Below are positions 1 to 10,305 of a stretch of 54,896 nt of DNA, piece by piece. The first letter of the stretch is position 1. Each line of letters opens with the position of its first letter. This DNA is from Desulfuromonadaceae bacterium (GTDB taxonomy: Bacteria > Desulfobacterota > Desulfuromonadia > Geobacterales > Pseudopelobacteraceae), in NCBI GenBank assembly GCA_028688955.1, contig JAQTXD010000015.1, forward strand, positions 1 to 54,896. Reading direction: 5' to 3'. The notes beneath the pieces were generated by a model. It was not told the DNA's origin. It was given only the letters and a program-made list of their open reading frames with translations, and did not search any database. Made by a program: the position numbers and the translations under genes.

Positions 1-893
1 GTACCCCGTTTAACCTCTTCAACTCCCTCTGACATGGAACTGACGGCACTCTGGGTTTCATTCTGAATCGCCTCGATCATGGCGGCAATCTCTTTTGTCG
101 CTTTGGTGGTGCGCTCCGCCAAAGCCCGGACTTCATCGGCTACGACTGCAAAGCCACGTCCCTGCTCACCTGCCCGTGCCGCTTCGATAGCCGCATTCAG
201 CGCCAGGAGATTCGTTTGGTCAGCAATATCTTGAATTGTGTTGACGATAGCACCGATCTGGTCGGAACGCTGCCCCAGACCTTCCACCGTTTTCGATGAC
301 GCGTTGACGCGCTGTGCAATATTATCCATCAGTCGTGAACTGCTCTGAACCAGTTGGGAGCCGCTGTGGGTCTGGTCGGTTGCTTTCTGGGCGCTCTCGG
401 CAGCATAGAGGCAGTTACGTGCGATGTCTCCTGATGTAGCGGACATCTCTTCGCTGGCGGTGGCAATAGTGCTGGCCTGAATAGCGACATCTTCGGCGGC
501 GGATGCCATGGCATCTGTTGTTGAACGTACCAGCGCAACGGAATCGCGTACTGTGTCTGCAACGGAGAAAAACTGGCGCATGGCTTTGTTCATATCGGTC
601 ATCATGGTATTAAATGCGGTTGCCAGACGGGCAAACTCGCCGCCGCCGACAACCTCCGCACGAGCTGTGAGGTCGCCGACCGCCGCTTTTTCAAGTGCCG
701 CAACGATGCCGGCCAGCGGCTTGAAGGCGCTGCTGCTCAACAGACCGAGAATGATTGACATGATAATCAGCAGTACCGTACCAATTACAAGTGAGAGAAG
801 ATGCGATCCTTTCGGGTTGAAAATCACCATCGCTGCTACCGTTAACACTATTCCCACAGCATTTCCGGCGACTATTCGTGCGGTAAATGACAT
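1..893 (-). CDS. Methyl-accepting chemotaxis protein, C-terminus cut by window edge
   Basis: Read on the minus strand from the ATG at 893-891, which has an AGGAG ribosome site 6 nt upstream. About 297 residues are visible before the window ends. Two hydrophobic segments (about residues 6-24 and 30-50) are separated by only a few residues (NPKGSH), so there is almost no periplasmic sensing domain. A HAMP-like stretch follows, then the signalling domain with the classic hairpin-tip region: [20 protein letters not shown], then [15 protein letters not shown]. The family relays signals to the CheA/CheW array at the inner membrane. The ligand cannot be told; a cytoplasmic or membrane-borne signal is the inference. 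The end of the signalling domain lies outside the window. Confidence 0.93.
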   Translation of the reverse strand, partial: MSFTARIVAGNAVGIVLTVAAMVIFNPKGSHLLSLVIGTVLLIIMSIILGLLSSSAFKPLAGIVAALEKAAVGDLTARAEVVGGGEFARLATAFNTMMTDMNKAMRQFFSVADTVRDSVALVRSTTDAMASAAEDVAIQASTIATASEEMSATSGDIARNCLYAAESAQKATDQTHSGSQLVQSSSRLMDNIAQRVNASSKTVEGLGQRSDQIGAIVNTIQDIADQTNLLALNAAIEAARAGEQGRGFAVVADEVRALAERTTKATKEIAAMIEAIQNETQSAVSSMSEGVEEVKRG

Positions 894-942
894 GTCATAC
901 TCCTATACAAAGATGAAAATGTACCCGGGTGCCACGGTAGTT

Positions 943-3006
943 TTATGCGATTCGGGAAAAATCAGCAATCTTACCAAACATGCGTGCAATGGCTGTCAGC
1001 AGAGCCAGGCGGTTTGTGCGTACGCGCGGATCTTCTGCCATGACCATGACCCTGTCGAAAAAGGCATCTACCGGGCCGCGAAGTGTGGCGATCTCGGTAA
1101 GGGCGTCCAGCCACAGTCCGGCTGTAACTCTGGTCTCAACGGATGACCTGACTGACGAAAAGGCATCGTAAAGAGATTGTTCGGCAACGTCGTCGAAGAG
1201 AGTCGGGTCTACCGGTGCATCAGTACCGCCCTTGATGATGTTGCCGACTCTTTTGAATGCCACAGCAAGCGGCTCAAAGTCAGAGTGGGTTTCAAACTCG
1301 GCCAACGCCGCGATGCGGGCCTTTGTATCGACCAGATCGTCAAAGTCGGCTGAAACAGCGGCGTCAACGGCATCATCAGGATAGGTGTTCCCCAACAGAT
1401 TGGTAAAACGGGCGCGGAAAAATTCCAGCACCTCTGCAGCAACCTGTGCTCTGGGACGGGTCAACTTTGCAGCCAGCAGATCGAGTGCCTGGTTGATCAG
1501 AGATGAGAGTGACAGTCGGTAGCCTTTGTCGAGAATGATGCTGATGATACCGATAGTTGCACGACGCAAGGCATAGGGGTCGGTGGCTCCGGTAGGTATC
1601 AGTCCAACGCCGAAACAACCGCAGATAGTATCCAGCTTGTCAGCAATTGACACAAAAGCTCCAACGTCTGATGCGGGCAGGTCACCCCCTGCCTGAGTCG
1701 GCAGATAATGTTCGGCTATTGCAGTGGCCACGTCGGAACTTTCACCTTCAAGGAGAGCGTACTCACGCCCCATGATGCCCTGCACTTCAGGAAACTCACA
1801 GACCATGCCTGAGACCAGGTCCGCTTTGCAGAGCCAGGCGGCACGGGAAACGTGTGCCTTGACAGCAGCGTTGAGGCGGTCAGCCAACCCTTCAGCCAGT
1901 GATCTGAAGCGCTCCATTTTTTCAAAGGAGGTGCCCAGTTTCTGCTGGTAGACAACTTTTTTGAGTGATTCGACCCGCTCATCCAAACGTACTTTTTTAT
2001 CCTCTTCAAAGAAAAAACGGGCATCGGATAAACGGGCACGCAACACACGTTCGTTTCCCTTGACGACGACAGAGGGATCTTCCGTCAAGGTGTTGTTGAT
2101 GGTAATGAAGCCGGGCAGCAGGGCGCCGGCGGCATCAACAATCGAAAAATAGCGCTGGTGGCTGCGCATGGAAGTAATCAGCACCTCCTTGGGGACAGCA
2201 AGAAACTCGGGTGAGAACGTTCCATGGACAGCGCTTGGATATTCAACCAGATAGGTTACCTGTTCTAACAGCTCTTCATCGGGCAACAGGTGGCCTCCTG
2301 CAGCTACGGCGACCCGGTGGGTTTCCCGACGGATGATTTCCTTACGTTTTTCGGGATCGGGAATGACAAAATGCCGCTCACATTCGGTCAGGTACTGCGC
2401 AAAGTCGTTCACCGGGAATGTCGTGTTGGCCATGAAGCGGTGGCCGCGTGAAATTTTGCCGCTTACAACTGTGCCAAAGGAGAAGGGGATAACGGTCCCG
2501 TCGAACAGTGCTACGATCCAATGAATTGGGCGGGCAAAGCGCACATCCTGATTTCCCCAGCGCATAGATTTTTTAAAGGGAATGGCGGCAACCAGCGATG
2601 GTAATATTTCTGTCAGAAGCTCATGGGTCGGTCGCCCGGCCTCATGTTTACTTACAAACAGATATTCACCTTTTTCCGTGGTGATTGTCTGCAGGGCTGA
2701 AACATCAACTCCCTGACCGCGGGCAAATCCTTCAGCAGCCTTGGTAGGGGCTCCGTCAGCGCCGTAGGCCGCCTTGATCGATGGACCGGTTGCGGTGATT
2801 TCAGCATCCGGCTGAACGGAAAGAAGTCCTTTTACCACAAGGACCAGTCGACGCGGTGTTGCCAGTGTCTTTATCTCGGTGAACGTCAGACGGGCATTGG
2901 CAAGCTCTTTGGTTATGATTGCCTCCATCTCTGCCGTTGCGCGGGGTATAAATCCGGCCGGGATTTCTTCACAGCCGATTTCCAGTAGCAATTCTTTGGT
3001 GTTCAT
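943..3006 (-). CDS. glyS: Glycyl-tRNA synthetase beta subunit
   Basis: 687 residues, the usual length for the bacterial GlyS chain. It starts with the family signature around ELLLEIGCEEIPAGFIPRA and keeps characteristic blocks such as MRWGNQDVRFARPIHWIVAL and the C-terminal helical anticodon-binding region (about 570-680). With GlyQ it forms the alpha2-beta2 class II enzyme that charges tRNA-Gly in the cytoplasm; the beta chain supplies tRNA recognition. Its ATG (3006-3004) overlaps the glyQ TGA by one base (TGATG), so the two are translationally coupled and transcribed from upstream of glyQ. It ends 50 bases before the chemotaxis gene on the same strand. Nothing looks truncated. Confidence 0.98.
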   Translation of the reverse strand: MNTKELLLEIGCEEIPAGFIPRATAEMEAIITKELANARLTFTEIKTLATPRRLVLVVKGLLSVQPDAEITATGPSIKAAYGADGAPTKAAEGFARGQGVDVSALQTITTEKGEYLFVSKHEAGRPTHELLTEILPSLVAAIPFKKSMRWGNQDVRFARPIHWIVALFDGTVIPFSFGTVVSGKISRGHRFMANTTFPVNDFAQYLTECERHFVIPDPEKRKEIIRRETHRVAVAAGGHLLPDEELLEQVTYLVEYPSAVHGTFSPEFLAVPKEVLITSMRSHQRYFSIVDAAGALLPGFITINNTLTEDPSVVVKGNERVLRARLSDARFFFEEDKKVRLDERVESLKKVVYQQKLGTSFEKMERFRSLAEGLADRLNAAVKAHVSRAAWLCKADLVSGMVCEFPEVQGIMGREYALLEGESSDVATAIAEHYLPTQAGGDLPASDVGAFVSIADKLDTICGCFGVGLIPTGATDPYALRRATIGIISIILDKGYRLSLSSLINQALDLLAAKLTRPRAQVAAEVLEFFRARFTNLLGNTYPDDAVDAAVSADFDDLVDTKARIAALAEFETHSDFEPLAVAFKRVGNIIKGGTDAPVDPTLFDDVAEQSLYDAFSSVRSSVETRVTAGLWLDALTEIATLRGPVDAFFDRVMVMAEDPRVRTNRLALLTAIARMFGKIADFSRIA

Positions 3007-3884
3007 CAGGCAACACCTCCTTTCAGCAGTGGGAAGCCCAACCGTTCACGCATCCGCAGGTACCCTTCGGCACAGACCCGGGCGACACCGCGCACGCGGC
3101 CGATGTAGGAGGCGCGCTCTGTCACTGAAATCGCCCCGCGGGCGTCAAGCAGATTGAAGGTGTGGGAGCACTTCATGACGTAATCATAGGCGGGCAGCAC
3201 AAGTTCCTTCTCAACCAGGCGCAGGCACTCTTTTTCATACATGGTGAAAAGCTGCAGGAGCATGTCTACATCAGCCTCTTCAAAATTATGACGCGAAAAC
3301 TCCACTTCGCTTTCATGGTGGATGTCGCCGTACTTTATTCCTTTGACCCACTCCAGGTCGTAGACGTTGTCTACTCCCTGCAGATACATGGCAATGCGTT
3401 CGCAGCCATAGGTGATCTCGGATGGAATCGGCTTCAGATCAATTCCGCCCGCCTGTTGGAAATAGGTGAACTGGGTGATCTCCATGCCATCGAGCCAGAC
3501 CTCCCATCCGAGTCCCCACGCTCCAAGTGTCGGTGATTCCCAGTCGTCCTCGACAAAACGGATGTCATGTTTGGCCGGATCGAGCCCGAAGGAGCGGAGC
3601 GAATCCAGATAGAGGTCAAGAATATTAAGCGGCGAAGGCTTCATGATGACCTGAAACTGATAATAGTGCTGCAGGCGGTTCGGGTTTTCTCCGTATCGTC
3701 CGTCGGTCGGCCGGCGCGATGGCTCGACATAGGCAACGTTCCATGGTTCCGGGCCGAGTACGCGTAGAAATGTAGCGGGGTTAAACGTTCCAGCTCCTTT
3801 TTCCGTATCGTACGGCTGCTGGATGATGCATCCCTGTTTGGCCCAATAGCCCTGCAGGGAGAGGATAAGGTCTTGAAATGTCAC
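3006..3884 (-). CDS. glyQ: Glycyl-tRNA synthetase alpha subunit
   Basis: 292 residues from a GTG start at 3884-3882, chosen because GGAGG lies 7 nt upstream and the protein then begins with the family N-terminus [20 protein letters not shown] longer in-frame reading to 3995 exists, but its extra 37 residues do not resemble GlyQ. Class II aminoacylation core motifs are present: [40 protein letters not shown] and the C-terminal [16 protein letters not shown]. It forms the catalytic part of the glycyl-tRNA synthetase tetramer and is the first gene of the glyQ-glyS operon. A sigma-70-like promoter lies about 55-80 bases upstream. Confidence 0.97.
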   Translation of the reverse strand: MTFQDLILSLQGYWAKQGCIIQQPYDTEKGAGTFNPATFLRVLGPEPWNVAYVEPSRRPTDGRYGENPNRLQHYYQFQVIMKPSPLNILDLYLDSLRSFGLDPAKHDIRFVEDDWESPTLGAWGLGWEVWLDGMEITQFTYFQQAGGIDLKPIPSEITYGCERIAMYLQGVDNVYDLEWVKGIKYGDIHHESEVEFSRHNFEEADVDMLLQLFTMYEKECLRLVEKELVLPAYDYVMKCSHTFNLLDARGAISVTERASYIGRVRGVARVCAEGYLRMRERLGFPLLKGGVA

Positions 3885-3936
3885 GAATGTACCTCCGGAT
3901 GGGGAGTCAGATAGTCTGAACAAAAAATAAACGTAT

Positions 3937-3965
3937 CTATTATCAGTATTAGCCGTTTCGGTCAA
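3937..3965 (-). promoter_or_regulatory. Candidate sigma-70 promoter of glyQS
   Basis: On the minus strand TTGACC (3965-3960) is followed after 17 nt by TAATAG (3942-3937). A shifted reading gives a better -10, GATAAT (3944-3939), with a 15-nt spacer. Either would start transcription about 45 nt upstream of the glyQ GTG. Called by eye only. Confidence 0.45.
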
Positions 3966-4099
3966 GGCTGCGTTTGAAGTGAGACCAGAGCACATCTTGA
4001 AATCTGGTTATACGCGTTGAACTATAGCTAAATCCGGGAGACTCTTTTGCGCGCGTGGAATAAAATCTGCGTTTCAATAGCAGTGTCTTCCCGTGCCAC

Positions 4100-6166
4100 T
4101 CAGAAATCGACGCTGCTCACCTCGGCAGACGGTGTAATGCTGCCCTTGTGTAGAATTGACCCGTTGCTGAACAGAAGGGAACCATAGGTGCCGTAATGAG
4201 TGATTTTGGGTGCGTACCGGTCAGCGGCTGCCGCTGAGAGCGGTCGGAAAAGGGCAATGACTCTTCCTGACGGTGCGGGAGCCTGCAGTGTCAGAAAAAT
4301 CAGGCCGTCCGGGGCGTGTACATCATTTTCTGCTACAGAAAATCCGCTGTCGTGAAGAGTGATTCCGGCGGGGAGCAACGGCAGCAGTGAACTTTGCTTC
4401 GGAATTCCGCAGAAGATCAGATCGTGTCTGCGGAGTTGCTCCCCGGTAAGGTCGGCCTCTCTGATCGCTGAGGTGCCGCTCTTTCCCAGGGAAACCAGCA
4501 GGCCCCTGAATGTTGCTTCTGTAGCGCGGCACTCATCAGAAATAACGGCGAGCAGCTGTTTCGAACTCTTGATACTGTTGACTGTTACCGGAATCTCGTT
4601 TGCGTCAAGTACACGGAATATTTCCGCATCGGGGTCAAGGAGCAGGTGCCGGGGTTCTGACGAGCCGGTGAACGTAAACCGGGTTATCGCTCCGGTGAAC
4701 GGAAGATTATGTTGAATCGGCGCTGCGTCTGTCGCCAATCGAAGTGGAACCTGCATTTCATAGAATGGCGGTGTCTGAACTACCGAGCCGGATACTATCC
4801 ACTCATGACCTTCGTGGCGGCGTGTCACGTTTGAGAGTACAACGCGTGGACCACTTGGTCTGGCCAGCCACTGTTCCATGAACAGTGACAGGTCCTTGCC
4901 GGAGCTGCGTGAAAAGGCTTGTTTGAAATCATCCCAGGTGGCGGAGCGATAGAGCCGTTCGGCGTAAATATTCCGCAGGGCGGCAAAGAAGGCGCGGTTG
5001 CCGATTTCGGTGCGAATCATATGGAAAACCATGGCGCTCTTGCCGTAGCCGATGGCCCGTGACTCCGGACTGACACGGCTGGAGAAACGGGATAGCGGGA
5101 AGTCAGTGGATGATGTCACGAGTGTCGTGAAATCAGAGAGAATTTTCTTGCGGAATTCTTTCCCCTCTGACGCAGAACGCCGCTCTTTCAGCAGGTAGTC
5201 CGCCAGATAGGTTGTTAATCCCTCCGACCAGTTTCCTGCTTTCTGGTCGACCTGGATTGCGTTACCCCACCAGGAGTGAACGATCTCATGGGGAAGGCTT
5301 GTGTCAATGATAAACGGAAGGCGGATAATGGAACTGCCGAGCAGGGTGAACGAGGGAAATCCATAGCCGGTCGGGAAAAAGTTTTCAACTACGGCAAATT
5401 TTTCAAAGGGGTAGGGGCCGAACAGGTCGCTGTAGTAACGGAGGTACGATGCGGCTGCCTCCAGATAGCGGGCCGCCAGTGCCGCATTGTCAGGGTAGAA
5501 ATAGCCGTACAGATCAATGCCCCCCTCCCGTCTCTCTTCAATCCGGTAGGGGCCGGCGCAGAGTGAAAGCCTGCCGACCGGCTTAAGCTCCTCCCAGAGT
5601 GAGAGTGAAACGGAATTGTGTGTGCCCCGCTGCACTCTTCTGCCGGCTGTTATCGCTTCGATACCTGCCGGGGCGGAGACCCGGACAGAGCGCTTGAGCG
5701 GGAGCGTTGACGGGGTAGGGTACCATTCGGCGTCAGAACCGAGAAACGTGCCCTGGGTGCTGATGACACCATGAACTCCGTATGTCGGGTCCTCGCTGCC
5801 AGCACTGCGCAGCGGCAGCGGGTCATTATAATACACGCGGTACGAGACGGTAACCGGGAGCGTCTCACTCCCGGAAGGTGCGGGGATATCCAGCGTAAGA
5901 TTCCCCTCAAGAAACGAGGAAGGTATTGTTGCGCCGGATGCCGTTACGGATTCGATTGTCGCCGTCGGAGAGAGTCTCAGGGCGACTCTTCGTGTGCCCG
6001 CGGTAATGGTGATCGTACTCACTCCGATCAGGAGATGCTCTGACGGTTTCAGCGTCACCTCGATTTCTTGCCGCAGGACTGCCGATCCATCTCCATTGGC
6101 AAAGGCCACGCAGGTCGGGTATGCAGCGTAGATTACCGCCAGAATCAGTATACATATGTGCATCAC
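4100..6166 (-). CDS. Exported M1-family (gluzincin) aminopeptidase-like protein
   Basis: 688 residues. GTG (6166) or the adjacent ATG (6163) both fit the GGGAGG ribosome site. An N-terminal signal peptide (about 1-25, cut near AFA-NG) points to periplasm or outer envelope. The N-terminal half is a beta-rich saddle typical of M1 proteins. The zinc motif HEIVH is at 293-297, followed by NWSEGL with the third ligand Glu at 315. The gap between second His and Glu is 17 residues instead of the usual 18. The exopeptidase loop reads VENFFPTGYG where aminopeptidases have GAMEN-type residues. A helical segment ending QWLARPSGP (about 420) and a C-terminal beta domain follow. So it is probably an active metallopeptidase, but true aminopeptidase specificity is uncertain. 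It is transcribed towards glyQ and away from the ChaN pair. Confidence 0.85.
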   Translation of the reverse strand: MMHICILILAVIYAAYPTCVAFANGDGSAVLRQEIEVTLKPSEHLLIGVSTITITAGTRRVALRLSPTATIESVTASGATIPSSFLEGNLTLDIPAPSGSETLPVTVSYRVYYNDPLPLRSAGSEDPTYGVHGVISTQGTFLGSDAEWYPTPSTLPLKRSVRVSAPAGIEAITAGRRVQRGTHNSVSLSLWEELKPVGRLSLCAGPYRIEERREGGIDLYGYFYPDNAALAARYLEAAASYLRYYSDLFGPYPFEKFAVVENFFPTGYGFPSFTLLGSSIIRLPFIIDTSLPHEIVHSWWGNAIQVDQKAGNWSEGLTTYLADYLLKERRSASEGKEFRKKILSDFTTLVTSSTDFPLSRFSSRVSPESRAIGYGKSAMVFHMIRTEIGNRAFFAALRNIYAERLYRSATWDDFKQAFSRSSGKDLSLFMEQWLARPSGPRVVLSNVTRRHEGHEWIVSGSVVQTPPFYEMQVPLRLATDAAPIQHNLPFTGAITRFTFTGSSEPRHLLLDPDAEIFRVLDANEIPVTVNSIKSSKQLLAVISDECRATEATFRGLLVSLGKSGTSAIREADLTGEQLRRHDLIFCGIPKQSSLLPLLPAGITLHDSGFSVAENDVHAPDGLIFLTLQAPAPSGRVIALFRPLSAAAADRYAPKITHYGTYGSLLFSNGSILHKGSITPSAEVSSVDF

Positions 6167-6491
6167 ACTTTACCTCCCGACACCTGTCCCCTTCAGCTTT
6201 TTGAAACCCACTCAGAAAGCGTAACGCATGTTGACCAACACTGAAACAGTTGCCGGACGGGTCTGCTGGAGCGGGAACTGGCCAGGCCATTTATTTTCCC
6301 CCGAGCGGCAACTCTATGGGATTTTCGACGATTTGGCAATGCCGACGCAAAGTGGCCCTCATAACTCAAATCAAAAACGTTTTACTTGGATACATAACAA
6401 ACTGCTCAAAAAAACCTTGGCATTGTGGCAGGAGCACTCTAGGATATCCCGGTATTTTCCTTTGCAACTAAGACGTATGTAAGGTTTTCCT
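6167..6491. other. Intergenic region between divergent genes, no gene seen
   Basis: 325 bases between the divergent M1 peptidase and ChaN-like genes. It must hold the promoters of both, but no convincing -35/-10 pair was found on either strand. Two short overlapping reading frames on the plus strand lack recognisable sequence and are not called. No hairpin with a T-run was seen. Confidence 0.5.
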
Positions 6492-7349
6492 ATGTGTATC
6501 TCTCTGACGCCACGGACATTCTCGGTACTGTTTCTCCTGCTGTTTCTGCCCGGCTGCTCAATTACACATGCTCTGCGCGTTGAAAACCGTACAACGGTTG
6601 ATGTGTCCACGATGATAGCCGAGGTCAGTTCAGTCCCGGTTGTATTTGTCGGCGAACGCCATACCTCGGCAGCAGACCATGCAGTGCAGCTTGAAGTTCT
6701 GCAGGGGCTCCAGGCAATCGGGAAATCGCTTGCCATCGGTATGGAAATGTTTGAAGCCTCCAGTCAGAAAGCACTGGACGCCTGGAGCAGCGGTACTCTG
6801 ACCACCCGCGACTTTGCCCGGGTGTATGCGTGGAACTGGAGAAATATTCCATATGGAAATTATGGGGATATTTTTAATTTTGCCCGGGACAACCGTATCC
6901 CTATCATTGCATTGAATGCGCCGCGTGAAATTGTCACAAAGGTGTCCCGGCAGGGACTCTCTGCGCTCAGCGATAGCGACAAACTGTTGTTGCCCCCTGG
7001 TGTCGATGGGGAAGTGAGTGATGACTATCTGAACTTCATCAGGACATCCTATGGGGTCCATGGACAAAACGAAGCACAGTTCCGCTTCATCTGTGAGGCA
7101 CAGGCACTCAGGAACCGGGTGATGGCGAGCCGCATTGTCAGTTTTCATTTGCTGCATCCTGGAAGCGTTATGGTGGTCATTGCCGGAGGGGGGCATGCGC
7201 GGGATAAAGGGGGGATTCCGGCGGAACTCGGCACAGTGCCGTTCAGGGTCATCCTCCCGCCAATTCCTGGAGTCAATGAAGAATCAATCCGATCGGAAGA
7301 CGCACATTTCCTTTTAGAGGAGCCCTTTTCGATCCTTGAATATCTGTAA
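6492..7349 (+). CDS. ChaN-family lipoprotein (DUF399), copy 1
   Basis: 285 residues with a lipoprotein signal: a hydrophobic core from residue 10 and a lipobox LPGC with Cys22, so it is predicted to be acylated and membrane-anchored. The ChaN/EreA-like fold is marked by VVFVGERHTSAADH (about 50-63), GMEMFEAS, RDNRIPIIALNAPREIV and the late GGGHARDKGGIP. Characterised ChaN of Campylobacter is an iron-regulated, haem-binding outer-membrane lipoprotein; a haem or iron role here is inference from that. It is followed after 49 bases by a second family member and probably co-transcribed with it. Confidence 0.85.
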   Translation: MCISLTPRTFSVLFLLLFLPGCSITHALRVENRTTVDVSTMIAEVSSVPVVFVGERHTSAADHAVQLEVLQGLQAIGKSLAIGMEMFEASSQKALDAWSSGTLTTRDFARVYAWNWRNIPYGNYGDIFNFARDNRIPIIALNAPREIVTKVSRQGLSALSDSDKLLLPPGVDGEVSDDYLNFIRTSYGVHGQNEAQFRFICEAQALRNRVMASRIVSFHLLHPGSVMVVIAGGGHARDKGGIPAELGTVPFRVILPPIPGVNEESIRSEDAHFLLEEPFSILEYL

Positions 7350-7398
7350 TTGTTTACCAATCAACCGCGTTGTTTTCAGCATAAAGGAGACATTTTAC

Positions 7399-8244
7399 AT
7401 GATCAAATCAGTACTCACTTTCCTGGTTGTCGTCTGTAGCATTGCCGCGCCGGTCAGTTCACATGCCGGAGGCAATATTGTCCGCATGAGCGACGGGCAG
7501 ACCGTCAGCTTTCCGCAGACGATGGCTGATGTGCAGAGTTCAGATGTCACTCTGATCGGCGAAACTCATGACAATACGAAACATCACGGGCTGCAGCTTG
7601 ATGTCATCCGCTCGTTCCGGGAAAAAAAGGTTCCCCTGGCGATAGGAGTGGAAATGTTTCAGGCCGACTACCAGAAACAGCTTGATGACTGGACGGAAGG
7701 AAGCATTTCCGAACAGAACTTCAAGGAAATATATGCCAGAAACTGGTCGTATGATTGGTCGCTGTATCGGGAGATATTCCTGTTTGCCAGGGATAATCGT
7801 ATTCCGATGGTCGCTCTCAATGTACCCAAAGAGATTGTCTTCAAAGTGGCCCGAAAAGGATTTGATTCGCTAACACCTGAAGAACGGAAGAACCTTCCCG
7901 GGGGGATTACCTGCGATATAAATAAACCTCAAACCGAATTCCTAAAGAGGACGTTCCAGAATGTTTTTGGACATGATGCCAGCGGGAAGGTTTTTACCTC
8001 TTTCTGTGAGGCACAGGCGGTGCGAAACAACGGCATGGCCATACTCATTACGGATTATCTGAAACGGAACCCTGGCAGAAAGCTTGTGGTACTTGCCGGA
8101 ACCTGGCATGCCGTCAAGCATGGTATCCCGGATCGACTGAGAGAAAGCAACAGCGTGAGTTTCAAAGTGCTGCAACCGGAAATCAATGAGCTGGGTACGA
8201 GAAATGCCACGTTAGCGATAACCGATTATCTGATAGAGCGGTAA
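7399..8244 (+). CDS. ChaN-family exported protein (DUF399), copy 2
   Basis: 281 residues from ATG 7399, preceded by AAAGGAG and followed by a clear signal peptide (MIKSVLTFLVVVCSIAAPVS, cut near SHA-GG). A longer in-frame reading from 7336 overlaps the upstream gene and is not favoured. Unlike copy 1 it has no lipobox, so a soluble periplasmic protein is predicted. Shared family blocks: VTLIGETHDNTKHHGLQLDV, GVEMFQADYQKQLDDW, ARDNRIPMVALNVPKEIV and LAGTWHAVKHGIPDRL. It is a tandem paralogue of the preceding gene, so the pair may act as an anchored plus soluble form. Precise function unknown. Confidence 0.85.
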   Translation: MIKSVLTFLVVVCSIAAPVSSHAGGNIVRMSDGQTVSFPQTMADVQSSDVTLIGETHDNTKHHGLQLDVIRSFREKKVPLAIGVEMFQADYQKQLDDWTEGSISEQNFKEIYARNWSYDWSLYREIFLFARDNRIPMVALNVPKEIVFKVARKGFDSLTPEERKNLPGGITCDINKPQTEFLKRTFQNVFGHDASGKVFTSFCEAQAVRNNGMAILITDYLKRNPGRKLVVLAGTWHAVKHGIPDRLRESNSVSFKVLQPEINELGTRNATLAITDYLIER

Positions 8245-8254
8245 CTCGTGGTGA

Positions 8255-8275
8255 ACCGGTCGGTCCGGTATTTTG
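8255..8275 (+). terminator. Weak hairpin after the ChaN pair
   Basis: ACCGG (8255-8259) can pair with CCGGT (8265-8269) around a 5-base loop, followed by ATTTTG. It lies between convergent genes. The stem is only 5 bp and the T-run is short, so it is a weak call. Confidence 0.3.
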
Positions 8276-8294
8276 TACGAGAATCAGAACCGGA

Positions 8295-8972
8295 TTACAT
8301 AAGTGCAGCGAGTGAATCCACAACAAATGTTGCCTGAGTAAGCCTGTCGGCCGGGTAACTGTTGGTGACGGCGCATACCTGTAATCCCGCCCCTGTCGCT
8401 GCAGATATTCCTGCGGGAGTGTCCTCAATGGCGAGTGTTGTTTTTTGTGAGAAGGAGTGGCTGCCATGAGAAAGCAGCCGCTGAAACGCAAGCTGATAGC
8501 ATTCCGGGTCAGGCTTGCTGACGGCAACATCATCGGCAGTGACAATTATGTTAAAATGGTCCGCTATGCCGAGCATGGTCACGATCGGGTCGATGTCTGA
8601 CCGGAGTGCTCCGCTGCAAATTGCCAGGGGGATATTGTGTTTACTCAGATGTCTGATCAAATCCACCACTCCCGGATATGCAGCAACCCCTGACGAAATA
8701 ACGTCATTAAAAACGGTGGCTTTTTGCTCAATCAGGGAACGTAACGTATTCGAGTCAGGCTGCATGCCCTTGACAGAAAAAGCATGTTTAAATGCGTCCC
8801 TGTCGTCGAAACCGATATACGTTTCAACGTATTCCTCCCAGGTGAAATGGAGCCCGAGCGGTTCCAGAGTCCGCTGAAACGCTGCATAGTGCAGCGGTTC
8901 TGTATCTACAATGACCCCGTCAAAATCAAAAATTACCGCTTCTATCTGTATACCGTTTAAGAGATTAACCAT
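8295..8972 (-). CDS. HAD-superfamily phosphatase / beta-phosphoglucomutase-like
   Basis: 225 residues, typical for the subfamily with an inserted helical cap. Motif I is VIFDFDGVIVDTEPLH (nucleophile Asp16, Asp18), motif II is LAICSGALRSD, and motif III/IV is SKPDPECYQLAF then LAIEDTPAGISAA. Likely a cytoplasmic phosphatase or phosphomutase acting on a small sugar phosphate; the substrate cannot be told. It is convergent with the ChaN pair and divergent from gap. No good ribosome site precedes the ATG at 8972. Confidence 0.87.
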   Translation of the reverse strand: MVNLLNGIQIEAVIFDFDGVIVDTEPLHYAAFQRTLEPLGLHFTWEEYVETYIGFDDRDAFKHAFSVKGMQPDSNTLRSLIEQKATVFNDVISSGVAAYPGVVDLIRHLSKHNIPLAICSGALRSDIDPIVTMLGIADHFNIIVTADDVAVSKPDPECYQLAFQRLLSHGSHSFSQKTTLAIEDTPAGISAATGAGLQVCAVTNSYPADRLTQATFVVDSLAALM

Positions 8973-9111
8973 GGAAGTTGGTGCCCCGTTTCGTTGCTGT
9001 CATTGTGTGGGAAGGGTTGTTACATAGCATTATTGGTAATCGCAAAACAATTAAAAAGCCTTTTACTCTCTGTTGTGAACTATTTTTTAGAATCACTTAG
9101 TGTAAATATGG

Positions 9112-10210
<1,099 letters not shown>

Positions 10211-10232
10211 TAACAGACCGGTACGTATCATT

Positions 10233-10260
10233 GAGAGGGGTTTTTCCCCTCTCTTTTTTT
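10233..10260 (+). terminator. Strong intrinsic terminator after gap
   Basis: An 8-bp perfect stem GAGAGGGG (10233-10240) / CCCCTCTC (10246-10253), a TTTTT loop and a run of seven T. It ends the gap message or attenuates read-through into pgk. Confidence 0.93.
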
Positions 10261-10305
10261 AAAACTTATATCCACTCTGTTTAATATATCCAGGAGGTGT
10301 ATCCA

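Noticed and set aside
508..1146. A 212-codon plus-strand reading frame overlapping the chemoreceptor and glyS ends
   Set aside because: It is antisense to two clear genes, has no recognisable protein features and spans their boundary.
6228..6482. Short plus-strand reading frames in the gap before the ChaN pair
   Set aside because: Low-complexity translations, no ribosome site, no resemblance to known proteins.
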